Notes under the pieces: generated by a model
Database searches by the model: none
What the model was told of the DNA's origin: nothing
Seen by the model: only the letters and a program-made list of their open reading frames with translations
Shown here: positions 5,488 to 12,883 of the stretch, one piece after another
Numbering within the stretch: the stretch's first letter is position 1
Layout: every line of letters starts with the position of its first letter
Source: an uncultured Megasphaera sp.
GTDB lineage: Bacteria; Bacillota; Negativicutes; Veillonellales; Megasphaeraceae
DNA length: 12,883 nt
Direction: 5' to 3'
NCBI GenBank assembly: GCA_937895695.1
Contig: CALBLM010000265.1
Span: 1-12,883, forward strand
Made by a program: the position numbers and the translations under genes

Positions 5488-6834
5488 GATCATACGATGA
5501 TGAAAACAAAACCGGTGTTGCCACTTTTGGCAGCTATGGCCTTTCCGGCAGTCATTTCGATGGTAGTGAATTCATTATATAATATTATTGATAGCTTTTT
5601 TGTTGCCATGATTAGCGAAGAAGCGTTGACTGCTGTATCATTGGTATATCCGATACAAAATGCTATCAATGCCGTCAGTATTGGCTTTGGTGTCGGACTC
5701 AATGCGGTTATTTCTTTTTGTTTAGGTGCTAAACAAGAAAAATTGGCATATACGGCGGCGACGCACGGCATGGTATTGTCCGTCCTACATGGACTGCTGT
5801 TGATGGGCGGATGCATGGCTATTATGCCGTCGTTTTTGCGGCTATTTACGCAGGATGCGCAGATTATTTCATTTGGACTGACGTATGCGTATATTGTGTT
5901 TGGGTTTTCCGTCGTATTGACGATAGATTTGGCCTATGAAAAAATGTTTCAGGCCGTAGGACGCATGCAGGTATCTATGGTCAGCTTGATTTGCGGCTGT
6001 TTGACCAATATTATCGGCGATCCCCTTTTGATTTTTGGCTGGGGACCGATTCCTGCCATGGGCATTGCTGGTGCGGCTTGGGCTACGGGATTGGGACAGA
6101 CTGTGTCCTTACTGGTCTATTTGGTTGTTCAGTACTATCGTCCCATGCCGATTCAGATTTCTCGTACCTATTTGGTTTGGAACAGTGCATTAGATCAAAA
6201 AATATATAGTATCGGCATTCCGGCGATTCTCAACATGGGATTGCCTTCCGTATTGATTACAGCACTCAACGGCATGTTGGCTGTCTATTCGCCGATGTAC
6301 GTTGTCATACTGGGGATTTATTATAAGCTGCAAACGTTTTTATATATGCCTACCAATGGGATTATTCAAGGCATGCGGCCCTTAGTGGGGTATAATTTTG
6401 GCGCCCATTGTTATGATAGAGTTAGACGCTTATATCATATTACTTTGGTGGTGAATGCACTTGTCATGGTCGGCGGTATGATCATTTGCTGGACGATTCC
6501 GAATGTACTCATGGGATGGTTTTCACAAAATCCGGATACGATTGCTGCCGGCAGTACGGCCTTACGCTGGATTAGTCTGAGTTTTGTCGTATCGGCTGTT
6601 TCCATTACCTCTTCGGGAGCCTTAGAAGGACTGGGCAAAGGTATGCCTTCGCTGTGGATTTCACTGCTGCGTAATATTATCATTATGATTCCGGCTGCCT
6701 ATCTGCTCTGTCGGGGATGGGGACCATCTGGTTTATGGCATGCCTTTTGGCTGACCGATGTGGTGACGGCGATTTGTGCTTGGTATATTTATCGCCGAAC
6801 TACTGGGATTTCGGTGAAAAACTATCCGCATTGA
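5485..6834 (+). CDS. MATE-family multidrug/sodium efflux transporter
   Basis: The protein has 449 residues from TTG 5485, the usual MATE length of about 450. The frame is open from 5344, but that region contains the promoter and terminator and cannot be coding. The first helix begins LPLLAAMAFPAVISMVVNSLYN, followed by the MATE-typical IIDSFFVAMISEEALTAVS. About twelve hydrophobic helices follow, with the second half starting near residue 240 and containing GIIQGMRPLVGYNFGA, the MATE signature of the C-lobe. Such pumps expel cationic drugs or metabolites using a Na+ or H+ gradient. The substrate cannot be predicted. Its own promoter and leader terminator suggest expression separate from its neighbours. 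Confidence 0.92.
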   Translation: MDHTMMKTKPVLPLLAAMAFPAVISMVVNSLYNIIDSFFVAMISEEALTAVSLVYPIQNAINAVSIGFGVGLNAVISFCLGAKQEKLAYTAATHGMVLSVLHGLLLMGGCMAIMPSFLRLFTQDAQIISFGLTYAYIVFGFSVVLTIDLAYEKMFQAVGRMQVSMVSLICGCLTNIIGDPLLIFGWGPIPAMGIAGAAWATGLGQTVSLLVYLVVQYYRPMPIQISRTYLVWNSALDQKIYSIGIPAILNMGLPSVLITALNGMLAVYSPMYVVILGIYYKLQTFLYMPTNGIIQGMRPLVGYNFGAHCYDRVRRLYHITLVVNALVMVGGMIICWTIPNVLMGWFSQNPDTIAAGSTALRWISLSFVVSAVSITSSGALEGLGKGMPSLWISLLRNIIIMIPAAYLLCRGWGPSGLWHAFWLTDVVTAICAWYIYRRTTGISVKNYPH

Positions 6835-6858
6835 CTGGTCTTTTCAAATAAAGTTTTG

Positions 6859-6864
6859 TATAAT
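6859..6864 (+). promoter_or_regulatory. Possible -10 box for the pgeF-metH operon
   Basis: TATAAT at 6859-6864 lies 31 bases before the pgeF start. A TTGACT at 6831-6836 overlaps the MATE stop, but the gap is 22 bases, too long for a standard promoter. The 61-base gap is too small for a riboswitch. Confidence 0.4.
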
Positions 6865-6895
6865 AATAACCATGCATGAATAGGGGGTAAACGGT

Positions 6896-7732
6896 ATGTT
6901 AGAGGAAAAACAAGGTGTTTCTTTTGTTACCTTCACGATATTTAAATCCGTACAAGCTGTGACAGCTGCCGTATCGACACGCTGCGGTGGGCAAAGTACG
7001 GGAACTTTTGCGTCATTGAACATGAGTTTTGCCAGTGGTGAACCGGCAGATACGATTCGAGCAAATCGACGAGTTTATTTGCAGGCACTGCATATTGACC
7101 CGGCAACGATTGTTTGCTGCAATCAGGTTCATGGTGTACACGTAGAAGCTGTGGGTCGTGACGCTTGCGGGTGCGGCGCGCTGACACGAGATACGGCAAT
7201 TTCCGCATGTGATGGCCTAATCACCAATCAAAGCAATGTGCCGTTGACGATGAATTTTGCTGATTGTACGCCCCTTTTATTTGTCGATCCTGTTCATCAT
7301 GCTGTGGCTGTCAGCCACGGTGGTTGGCGGGGAACAGCTGGTAATATTGGCAACGTAACGCTACAGAAAATGAAAGAAGCCTATGGCACACAACCAAGTG
7401 ACGTATTGGCAGCGATCGGTCCTGCTATTGGCGGGTGTTGTTTTGAAGTCGGTAGCGAAGTTATTGAACAATTTCGGTCATTGTTTACGGCACAGGATAT
7501 GAGAGAATTGTCCCGATATATCAGCGAAACGGGAAAATATTATTTTGATTTACCCAAAGCCAATGAAAAATTGTTGCTCCAGGCGGGAATTTTACCGAAT
7601 CATTTGGAAAATGCTCATCTATGTACGTATTGTCGTGATGATTTATTTTATTCCTATCGGAAGGCATCGAAACAAAAACGGCAGACAGGTCGTCATATGG
7701 CCGTTATTATGTGGCATGATGAGGTGGATTAA
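6896..7732 (+). CDS. pgeF: PgeF/YfiH family (laccase-domain) purine nucleoside enzyme
   Basis: This 278-residue protein starts at ATG 6896 with AGGGGG at 6882-6887 (8-base spacing). It carries the family's zinc triad: His79 in NQVHG, Cys124 in FADCTPLL and His141 in SHGGWRGT. It also has the GPAIGGCCFEV segment and a C-terminal CTYCRDDLFYSYR. The family, formerly called polyphenol oxidase or laccase, has been shown to act on purine nucleosides (adenosine phosphorolysis and deamination, and methylthioadenosine phosphorolysis) and has also been linked to peptidoglycan editing. Its stop abuts the next ATG with no gap, so it is co-translated with the corrinoid activator and metH. That fits disposal of adenosine or methylthioadenosine formed from SAM. 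The family call is firm; the in vivo role is inferred. Confidence 0.93.
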   Translation: MLEEKQGVSFVTFTIFKSVQAVTAAVSTRCGGQSTGTFASLNMSFASGEPADTIRANRRVYLQALHIDPATIVCCNQVHGVHVEAVGRDACGCGALTRDTAISACDGLITNQSNVPLTMNFADCTPLLFVDPVHHAVAVSHGGWRGTAGNIGNVTLQKMKEAYGTQPSDVLAAIGPAIGGCCFEVGSEVIEQFRSLFTAQDMRELSRYISETGKYYFDLPKANEKLLLQAGILPNHLENAHLCTYCRDDLFYSYRKASKQKRQTGRHMAVIMWHDEVD

Positions 7733-9850
7733 ATGCATGATATCCGAATTGTGACGGGCAAACAGATTATGCCGGATTGTACGGTTAGCTTGCGTTTGGC
7801 AGGATATCAGCCGCAGGCGGGTTGGGAAAAAGGAGAAGCTTTATTTCACGAATTAGAACGCATGTTGCGGATTACGATACAGCCAAAGGCCGCCTTTGCG
7901 ATGGCAACGCATACTAAATTGGGGCGCGTTCTCTATGTTGTACTGACCTTGGGGGCTAGTGTCCAAAGGAAAAGCGATGCCTATTTTACGGCACACGAGT
8001 ATACGAAGGGCATGCTGTTTGATGCTATGGCAGATAGTTGTTTGTTTGCCTTTGAAGAACAACTGCATCCCCTGTTAGAAGCATTTTGTCGCGAACATGG
8101 CGTAGGAATAACCAAGCGATATGAAAGCGGTATGAATGAAGACATGGCATTACAGCAAGATGCTGCTACAGCCGTAGAGGCGGAACGGACATTAGGAGTT
8201 ACGTGTACGGTAGATGATATGCTGCTGCCGGTCAAATCCATGAGCATTGCGTATGCTTTAAGTGAACAGACTGATTCGTTTGCGACGGCTCATGATTGTC
8301 AGAGCTGTACGAAAAGGGATTGCCCTATGAGAGAGAAAGAAACGTATGCCTTGTGTCGAGCAGGCATACGAGTTTCGGAACAACTTCAGTCGCAACAGGT
8401 GCCGCTGTTCTTTCCGTGCGGTGGTGCCGGGAGTTGTGGTAAATGCCGCATTCGTGTCATCCGAGGAACCTTGGATGTGACGGCAGAAGATGAACGTATT
8501 TTTACACCCGAAGAACTTCGGCAGGGTTGGCGACTGGCTTGTAGAGCGATACCCAAGGAAGAAATAGAAATTGTTGTACCCGTATCGCAGGAACATGAAT
8601 TTGTAGCTGTAGGTCAGCAGAATCATCATAACGCAGTATATCCTGAGAGCCAAAACTATGGATTGGCGATTGATATTGGAACAACGACGATTGCCGTTTC
8701 TTTGGTCGATAGAGAATCGGGCCAGGCGATACAAACAGTAACAGCTGTGAACAGTCAGCGAAGATATGGTGCCGATGTAATCAGTCGCATTCAGGCTGCC
8801 AATGACGGGCAGTTATCGGCACTGCAGCAATGTGTACGACAAGATATACAGCAGTTGTTTCAACAATTGTGGACAGCCTATCCCTTAGCAAAGGCGACCG
8901 TTCATCATGCTGTCGTCGCAGCCAATACGACAATGCTTCATCTTTTGATGGGCTGGGATTGTCGTGGCCTGGGGGCTTGGCCGTTTCATCCATATTCCTT
9001 AGGTGGTCAAACGTATGAGTGGCGTGATGTCTTTGGAACGACGGACTGTGAGGGAACGGTAATGCTTCTGCCCGGTATTAGTACGTATGTCGGTGCCGAT
9101 ATTACGGCAGGGATTTGGCAGTGTGCCATGCATCGGCAGTCCGGATTGACACTGTTGCTCGATTTGGGTACGAACGGGGAAATGGCGATTGGCAATCAGC
9201 ATGGATTTCTGACAGCATCTACCGCGGCCGGTCCGGCGTTGGAAGGCGGTAATTTAACATGGGGAACGGGCAGTGTTCCCGGTGCCATTTGTCACGTGTC
9301 CATACAGCATCGTCAGGCACACGTACAAACGATACAAGGAGCATCTCCCTGCGGCATTTGCGGCAGCGGCGTCATTGATACGATGGCCGGATTGGTTCAA
9401 CAGCAGTTGGTTGATGAAAAAGGGCGGCTTTGTGAACCGTATTTTACGCAAGGATTTCCGTTGGCAAGTACGATAAATCACCAACGCATTGTGTTGACGC
9501 AGCAGGATATTCGTAATATCCAACTGGCGAAAAGTGCCGTACGGGCAGGATTGGAAGTTCTGATACATCAAGCCGGTGCTACGTATGATACAATTGACCA
9601 CGTGTATTTAGCCGGTGGGTTTGGCTTATATTTGCGGCCGGAACAAGCCGGACAAATCGGTTTACTGCCGCAAGAACTTATTGCCAAAACGAGCGCAGTC
9701 GGCAATACATCGCTGCAAGGAGCGACGGCGGCAGTCTGTCATTCCCAAGTACTGCCGGCGATGAAAACGATTGTATCTCACGCACAAGATATAGTATTGA
9801 GTAATCACAAGGCATTTCAAGATATGTATATTCAGTATATGGATTTTTAA
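7733..9850 (+). CDS. Fusion of MetH-activation-like domain with RACo-like 2Fe-2S/ASKHA corrinoid activator
   Basis: This 705-residue protein starts at ATG 7733, directly after the pgeF stop, with GAGGTGG at 7721-7727. Residues about 1-200 resemble the stand-alone B12-dependent methionine synthase activation region found in Firmicutes and Thermotoga, ending LLPVKSMSIAYAL and Cys189/192/197 (CX2CX4C). Residues about 203-285 are a plant-type 2Fe-2S ferredoxin with Cys229/235/238 (CX5CX2C) and Cys270. From 310 onward is the ASKHA ATPase-like part (DUF4445/RACo): DIGTTT at 314-319, later LLLDLGTNGEMA, CGICGSG and LAGGFG. RACo proteins use ATP and a 2Fe-2S cluster to return Co(II) corrinoids to Co(I). 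Placed 21 bases before a metH lacking its activation domain, it is probably that enzyme's reactivase. Domain calls for the last two parts are strong; the first is good but by eye. Confidence 0.88.
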   Translation: MHDIRIVTGKQIMPDCTVSLRLAGYQPQAGWEKGEALFHELERMLRITIQPKAAFAMATHTKLGRVLYVVLTLGASVQRKSDAYFTAHEYTKGMLFDAMADSCLFAFEEQLHPLLEAFCREHGVGITKRYESGMNEDMALQQDAATAVEAERTLGVTCTVDDMLLPVKSMSIAYALSEQTDSFATAHDCQSCTKRDCPMREKETYALCRAGIRVSEQLQSQQVPLFFPCGGAGSCGKCRIRVIRGTLDVTAEDERIFTPEELRQGWRLACRAIPKEEIEIVVPVSQEHEFVAVGQQNHHNAVYPESQNYGLAIDIGTTTIAVSLVDRESGQAIQTVTAVNSQRRYGADVISRIQAANDGQLSALQQCVRQDIQQLFQQLWTAYPLAKATVHHAVVAANTTMLHLLMGWDCRGLGAWPFHPYSLGGQTYEWRDVFGTTDCEGTVMLLPGISTYVGADITAGIWQCAMHRQSGLTLLLDLGTNGEMAIGNQHGFLTASTAAGPALEGGNLTWGTGSVPGAICHVSIQHRQAHVQTIQGASPCGICGSGVIDTMAGLVQQQLVDEKGRLCEPYFTQGFPLASTINHQRIVLTQQDIRNIQLAKSAVRAGLEVLIHQAGATYDTIDHVYLAGGFGLYLRPEQAGQIGLLPQELIAKTSAVGNTSLQGATAAVCHSQVLPAMKTIVSHAQDIVLSNHKAFQDMYIQYMDF

Positions 9851-9871
9851 TAATAGGGGGTACGATTCAAA

Positions 9872-12343
9872 ATGACACGAAATGAATTTCAACAGCTTTT
9901 GGCAACGGGCGTCGTCATGCTGGACGGTGCCACAGGGACCAATCTGCAAAAAGCAGGAATGCCCGTAGGCGTTTGCCCGGAAGCCTGGATATTGGAAAAT
10001 AGAGATATTATGATACAGCTGCAACGACAGTTTGTGGAAGCAGGTTCACAAATTTTGTATGCACCGACGTTTACAGGAAATCGTATCAAATTGGCTGAAT
10101 ACGGGCTGGACGGCAAACTGGCCGAAATTAATCAGGCTTTGGTTGGCATTTCCAAAGAAGCCGCGCAGGGTAAAGCGTATGTAGCCGGTGATATGACCAT
10201 GACGGGGCAACAGTTGTATCCCATGGGAGAGTTGACGTTTGAAGAATTAGTCCATGTTTATAAAGAACAGGCTCAGGTATTATATCAGGCAGGAGTCGAT
10301 TTGTTTGTCGTTGAAACGATGATGAGTTTGCAAGAAACACGGGCCTGTGTACTGGCTATCAAAGAAACATGCGATTTGCCGATTATGGCAACACTGACCT
10401 TTGAAAAAGATGGCCGTACGTTGTATGGCACGCCACCGGAAGCGGCTGTTGTTGTATTGCAAGGTTTGGGTGTGGATGCTGTCGGACTGAATTGCTCGAC
10501 AGGCCCGGAAGATATGGTAGATACAGTCAAGACGATGTATGCCTATGCAGATATTCCCATTATTGCCAAACCCAATGCAGGTTTACCGGAATTGGAACAT
10601 GGACAGACTGTATACAAGACGGCACCGGAAGACTTTGCTCGTGACGGCAAGTTGCTCATTGAAGCAGGTGCCCATATTGTCGGCGGTTGCTGCGGTACGA
10701 CGCCGGCTCATATTCAGGCTCTGCATGACGCAGTGAAAGATATGAAACCTTTGACAGCCCAAGCCGTTCACCGTCGTGTATTGGCATCGGAACGGCAAGT
10801 AACGGAAATTCAGCTTGATGGGCCATTTCAGGTCATTGGAGAACGCATCAATCCGACAGGCAAGAAAAAATTACAGGCAGAACTTCGGGCCGGAAAAATG
10901 GATTTGGTTCGTTCCATGGCACGGGAACAGGAAAAAAATGGCGCAGCTATTTTAGATATCAATATGGGCACGAATGGCATTGATGAAAAGGACATGATGA
11001 TTCGTTCGATTTATGAAGTAACCGGTGTTTCTGGTTTGCCTCTCAGCATTGACTCCAGTTTTCCCGAAGTCATTGAAGCGGCGTTGCGGATTTATCCAGG
11101 CCGTGCGTTGATTAACTCTATTTCTTTTGAGTCCGAAAAGGTTAAACGACTGATGCCGATTGCCAAAAAGTATGGTGCCATGTTTATTGCCTTGCCGCTA
11201 GATGACAACGGTATACCCAAAACGTTGGAAGAAAAACATACCATTTTAGATCATCTTTTGCAGACAGCCTATACGTATGGATTTACGAAAGAAGATATTG
11301 TCGTTGATGGCTTGGTGGCAACTGTAGGTGCTTCGCCGACAGCGGCACTGGACTGTATGGCAACTTTTTCCCACTGCAAACAGGACTTACAGATTCCAAC
11401 GGTATGCGGATTGTCAAACATTTCCTTTGGTCTGCCCAATCGTGTATATGTAAACATGACCTTTTTAGCGATGTCCATTGCGAACGGACTTACGATGGCC
11501 ATTGCCAATCCGTCTCAGGATATGCTGATGAATACGGCGGCGGCTTCCAATATGCTCATGCATCGCGACGGCAGCGATATGGCGTATATCAAACGGATGC
11601 AATATTTTGATAAAAAAGAAGAAGAAGCAAAACGGAAAGAACGGGCTGAACTCATGGCCAAAGCCGGTGCCACTGTGATGGATGCGGAACAGCAGACTGC
11701 GTCCCAAGAAAATACCTTGGCGTCCAATCCTGTATATAAAGCTGTACTGGAAGGCGAAAAAGATAGTATCGTCGCCTATGCACAGGGGGAGATGGAAAAG
11801 GGGCTGGCCCCGGAAAAAATTATTGATGGCTTGTTGATTCCAGCTATCAATCAAGTAGGTGAGCTGTATGACAAACAAGTGTATTTCCTGCCGCAGCTCA
11901 TTGCCAGCGCCAATACGATGGAAACGGCTATTGCCTATTTGGAACCGTTGATTCAGCATGATGCCAACGAAAAAGAAATGGCAACTATCGTCATCGCGAC
12001 CGTTGAAGGCGACGTTCATGATATTGGTAAAAACTTGGTCGGTTTGATGCTGCGTAATTACGGATACAATGTTATTGATTTGGGCAAAGACGTACCGGCT
12101 GAAGAAATTATTCGGACGGCATTGGAACGGCATGCGTCTGTCGTCGGATTGTCGGCGTTGATGACGACAACGATGATGCGCATGAAAGATGTCGTAGCCG
12201 AAGCAGCAGCAAAACACTATACGGGAAAAATTATTATTGGTGGTGCTGCTGTAACGCCTAGTTTCTCTGATGAAATTGGGGCGGACGGCTATTCCAAAGA
12301 TGCCGCAGACTGTGTCAAATTGGTAAGCCATTTATTGGCATAA
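9872..12343 (+). CDS. metH: Cobalamin-dependent methionine synthase lacking the activation domain
   Basis: This 823-residue protein starts at ATG 9872 with AGGGGG at 9855-9860. It transfers a methyl group from methyl-tetrahydrofolate via cobalamin to homocysteine. The homocysteine domain (1-290) has zinc ligands Cys208, Cys273 and Cys274 (GLNCSTG, GGCCGTTP). The folate/pterin domain (about 318-575) has GERINPTGKKK, DINMGTNG and SIDSS. A charged linker (580-615) leads to the cobalamin cap (620-695) and Rossmann domain (700-823), with DVHDIGK giving lower ligand His716. The C-terminal SAM-binding activation domain of E. coli MetH (1,227 residues) is absent, and the protein ends with the Rossmann domain. 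The preceding gene apparently supplies activation in trans. No clear terminator follows. Confidence 0.96.
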   Translation: MTRNEFQQLLATGVVMLDGATGTNLQKAGMPVGVCPEAWILENRDIMIQLQRQFVEAGSQILYAPTFTGNRIKLAEYGLDGKLAEINQALVGISKEAAQGKAYVAGDMTMTGQQLYPMGELTFEELVHVYKEQAQVLYQAGVDLFVVETMMSLQETRACVLAIKETCDLPIMATLTFEKDGRTLYGTPPEAAVVVLQGLGVDAVGLNCSTGPEDMVDTVKTMYAYADIPIIAKPNAGLPELEHGQTVYKTAPEDFARDGKLLIEAGAHIVGGCCGTTPAHIQALHDAVKDMKPLTAQAVHRRVLASERQVTEIQLDGPFQVIGERINPTGKKKLQAELRAGKMDLVRSMAREQEKNGAAILDINMGTNGIDEKDMMIRSIYEVTGVSGLPLSIDSSFPEVIEAALRIYPGRALINSISFESEKVKRLMPIAKKYGAMFIALPLDDNGIPKTLEEKHTILDHLLQTAYTYGFTKEDIVVDGLVATVGASPTAALDCMATFSHCKQDLQIPTVCGLSNISFGLPNRVYVNMTFLAMSIANGLTMAIANPSQDMLMNTAAASNMLMHRDGSDMAYIKRMQYFDKKEEEAKRKERAELMAKAGATVMDAEQQTASQENTLASNPVYKAVLEGEKDSIVAYAQGEMEKGLAPEKIIDGLLIPAINQVGELYDKQVYFLPQLIASANTMETAIAYLEPLIQHDANEKEMATIVIATVEGDVHDIGKNLVGLMLRNYGYNVIDLGKDVPAEEIIRTALERHASVVGLSALMTTTMMRMKDVVAEAAAKHYTGKIIIGGAAVTPSFSDEIGADGYSKDAADCVKLVSHLLA

Positions 12344-12421
12344 TACAATAGGGTGAGAAAAAATCGCATCCTGCAGATAAATATTTCGTAATCACAATGA
12401 TATTTTGTCATAAAAAAATGC

Positions 12422-12450
12422 TTGACAAAACTATAGCCTAAGTGTATACT
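12422..12450 (+). promoter_or_regulatory. Sigma-70 promoter of the SAM riboswitch transcript
   Basis: TTGACA (12422-12427, perfect) and TATACT (12445-12450, 5 of 6) are separated by exactly 17 bases. The expected start is near A12457, giving about 167 bases of leader before the aptamer. It lies 79 bases after metH, so the riboswitch is not simply a metH 3' tail. Confidence 0.8.
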
Positions 12451-12458
12451 TTACCCAA

Positions 12459-12494
12459 CGTTCAAACAAGACGTGTAAAACGTTTAGGTGAACG
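12459..12494 (+). other. Inverted repeat at the predicted 5' end of the leader RNA
   Basis: CGTTCA (12459-12464) pairs with TGAACG (12489-12494), with AAC and GTT able to extend the stem across a bulge. It begins about two bases after the predicted transcription start, so it could form a 5' stabilising hairpin or mark a protein-binding site. Confidence 0.4.
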
Positions 12495-12554
12495 AACAGT
12501 ATAGTATATAGTGCATATTAACCGGGTATATCCGGCGTATAGGGGGACTTAAAA

Positions 12555-12599
12555 ATGATCATCATGTGTTATTGTACAGAAAGGGGATTGTTAGCGTAA
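12555..12599 (+). CDS. Possible 14-codon leader peptide rich in Met and Cys
   Basis: ATG 12555 to TAA 12597-12599 encodes MIIMCYCTERGLLA. A good AGGGGG at 12541-12546 lies 8 bases upstream. It sits inside the predicted leader between promoter and riboswitch. Codons 4, 5 and 7 are Met, Cys and Cys. The last codons overlap a stem-loop at 12585-12617. This resembles an amino-acid-sensing leader peptide, but an ORF this short could be chance. Translation is unproven. Confidence 0.35.
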   Translation: MIIMCYCTERGLLA

Positions 12600-12617
12600 T
12601 AAACGCAGCGACAATTC
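12585..12617 (+). other. Stem-loop between leader ORF and SAM aptamer
   Basis: ATTGT (12587-12591) pairs with ACAAT (12611-12615), extended by G-T and G-C pairs outside, and GCGT (12594-12597) pairs with ACGC (12603-12606) inside a 5-base loop. It covers the last codons of the short ORF and ends 7 bases before P1 of the aptamer, so ribosomes on the ORF would disturb it. Confidence 0.4.
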
Positions 12618-12623
12618 TATATA

Positions 12624-12716
12624 TTCATCCAGAGCAGTAGAGGGACCGGCCCAATGATACTGCGGCAACCTGCAAATGCAAGGTGCCAATTCCGACAGGA
12701 CTACCTGATAGATGAA
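12624..12716 (+). ncRNA. SAM-I (S-box) riboswitch aptamer
   Basis: The S-box core is clearly present in order: P1 TTCATC (12624-12629) pairing with GATGAA (12711-12716), AGAG, AGGGAC, GGCCC, ATGA, CGGCAACC, then AGGTGCCAATTCC, and a P4 hairpin CAGG/CCTG (12696-12707). An expression platform follows. Bases 12707-12715 (GATAGATGA) are perfectly complementary to 12756-12764 in the terminator stem, so the 3' strand of P1 can act as an antiterminator when SAM is low. Binding of SAM should therefore switch transcription off. No plus-strand gene follows within the window, which is abnormal for this class. Confidence 0.95.
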
Positions 12717-12750
12717 GCGCGTGATTGTATCATTGTATGCAATGTTCCCA

Positions 12751-12782
12751 AAGCGTCATCTATCATAGATGACGCTTTTTTT
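12751..12782 (+). terminator. Riboswitch-controlled intrinsic terminator
   Basis: This is a perfect 12-bp stem (AAGCGTCATCTA at 12751-12762 with TAGATGACGCTT at 12766-12777) with a 3-base loop and seven T ending at 12782. Its 5' arm is sequestered by the antiterminator when SAM is absent. Confidence 0.93.
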
Positions 12783-12853
12783 GTTGTCATTTGGTAGAGC
12801 TTGGCAGATGATATGACGCATGGGGTATGGGGCTGTAACATAATAACCTCATC

Positions 12854-12883
12854 AAAAAAACGGATTCAGATACCTTGAATCCG
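12854..12883 (-). terminator. Minus-strand intrinsic terminator of a converging gene
   Basis: CGGATTCA (12861-12868) and TGAATCCG (12876-12883) form a perfect 8-bp stem with a 7-base loop. On the minus strand it is followed by seven T (the A run at 12854-12860). It should terminate a minus-strand gene lying to the right of the window. It may also work on the plus strand if T residues follow beyond 12883, which cannot be seen. Confidence 0.75.

Noticed and set aside
6835..6895. Cobalamin riboswitch or S-box ahead of the metH operon
   Set aside because: The gap is only 61 bases and lacks any conserved riboswitch core.
11465..12331. 288-residue minus-strand ORF
   Set aside because: It lies wholly antisense to metH, whose domains are clear, and its His/Phe/Arg-rich composition is typical of a codon-mirror artefact.
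12344..12421. Intrinsic terminator of metH
   Set aside because: Only very weak inverted repeats occur, with no stem followed by a T run on the plus strand.
12457..12623. T-box leader upstream of the SAM riboswitch
   Set aside because: No T-box sequence (AGGGTGGNACCGCG-like) is present; only simple hairpins and a short ORF are seen.
1..12883. CRISPR array, tRNA/rRNA gene, insertion sequence
   Set aside because: No regularly spaced repeats, cloverleaf structure, transposase or terminal inverted repeats were found.

Overview
The window is a plus-strand run of bacterial genes with AGGAGG-type ribosome sites, sigma-70-like promoters, U-run terminators and an S-box (SAM-I) riboswitch. It encodes many Fe-S and corrinoid proteins. 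This fits a strict anaerobe of the Firmicutes, and the gene content and mid-range GC would suit a Negativicutes/Veillonellales (Megasphaera-like) organism. The taxon is an inference; the sequence contains no rRNA or tRNA to anchor it.

Layout. (1) Positions 1-2099 hold three overlapping redox genes: a membrane polyferredoxin (5' end outside the window), a 74-residue cysteine-rich protein, and a Tat-exported lipoprotein of the aldo/keto reductase fold with two Fe-S motifs. (2) Positions 2100-4457 begin with a regulatory gap containing a terminator candidate, a 7-bp repeat and a good promoter. Then come a MerR regulator, a small lipoprotein, a second MerR-like protein, an apparently secreted carboxymuconolactone-decarboxylase-fold protein and a cupin. 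(3) Positions 4458-6834 hold tatA, an O6-alkylguanine-DNA alkyltransferase and a MATE transporter. The MATE gene has its own promoter and a strong hairpin terminator just ahead of an unusual TTG start. (4) Positions 6896-12343 form a methionine-cycle operon: a PgeF/YfiH nucleoside enzyme, a 705-residue protein joining a MetH-activation-like domain to a RACo-like corrinoid activator, and a short MetH that lacks its own activation domain. (5) Positions 12344-12883 contain no conventional gene. They hold a consensus promoter, a 14-codon leader ORF with Met and Cys codons, a complete SAM-I riboswitch with terminator and antiterminator, and then a minus-strand terminator at the right edge.

How it fits together. 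TatA could help export the Tat lipoprotein, which with the polyferredoxin suggests electron transfer across the membrane. In the methionine operon, MetH makes methionine from homocysteine, the fused activator probably restores oxidised cob(II)alamin, and PgeF can remove purine nucleosides arising from SAM use. The two most notable points are the activation-domain/RACo fusion beside a MetH lacking that domain, and a SAM riboswitch that faces no plus-strand gene but points at a converging gene. The second arrangement suggests SAM-controlled antisense RNA.
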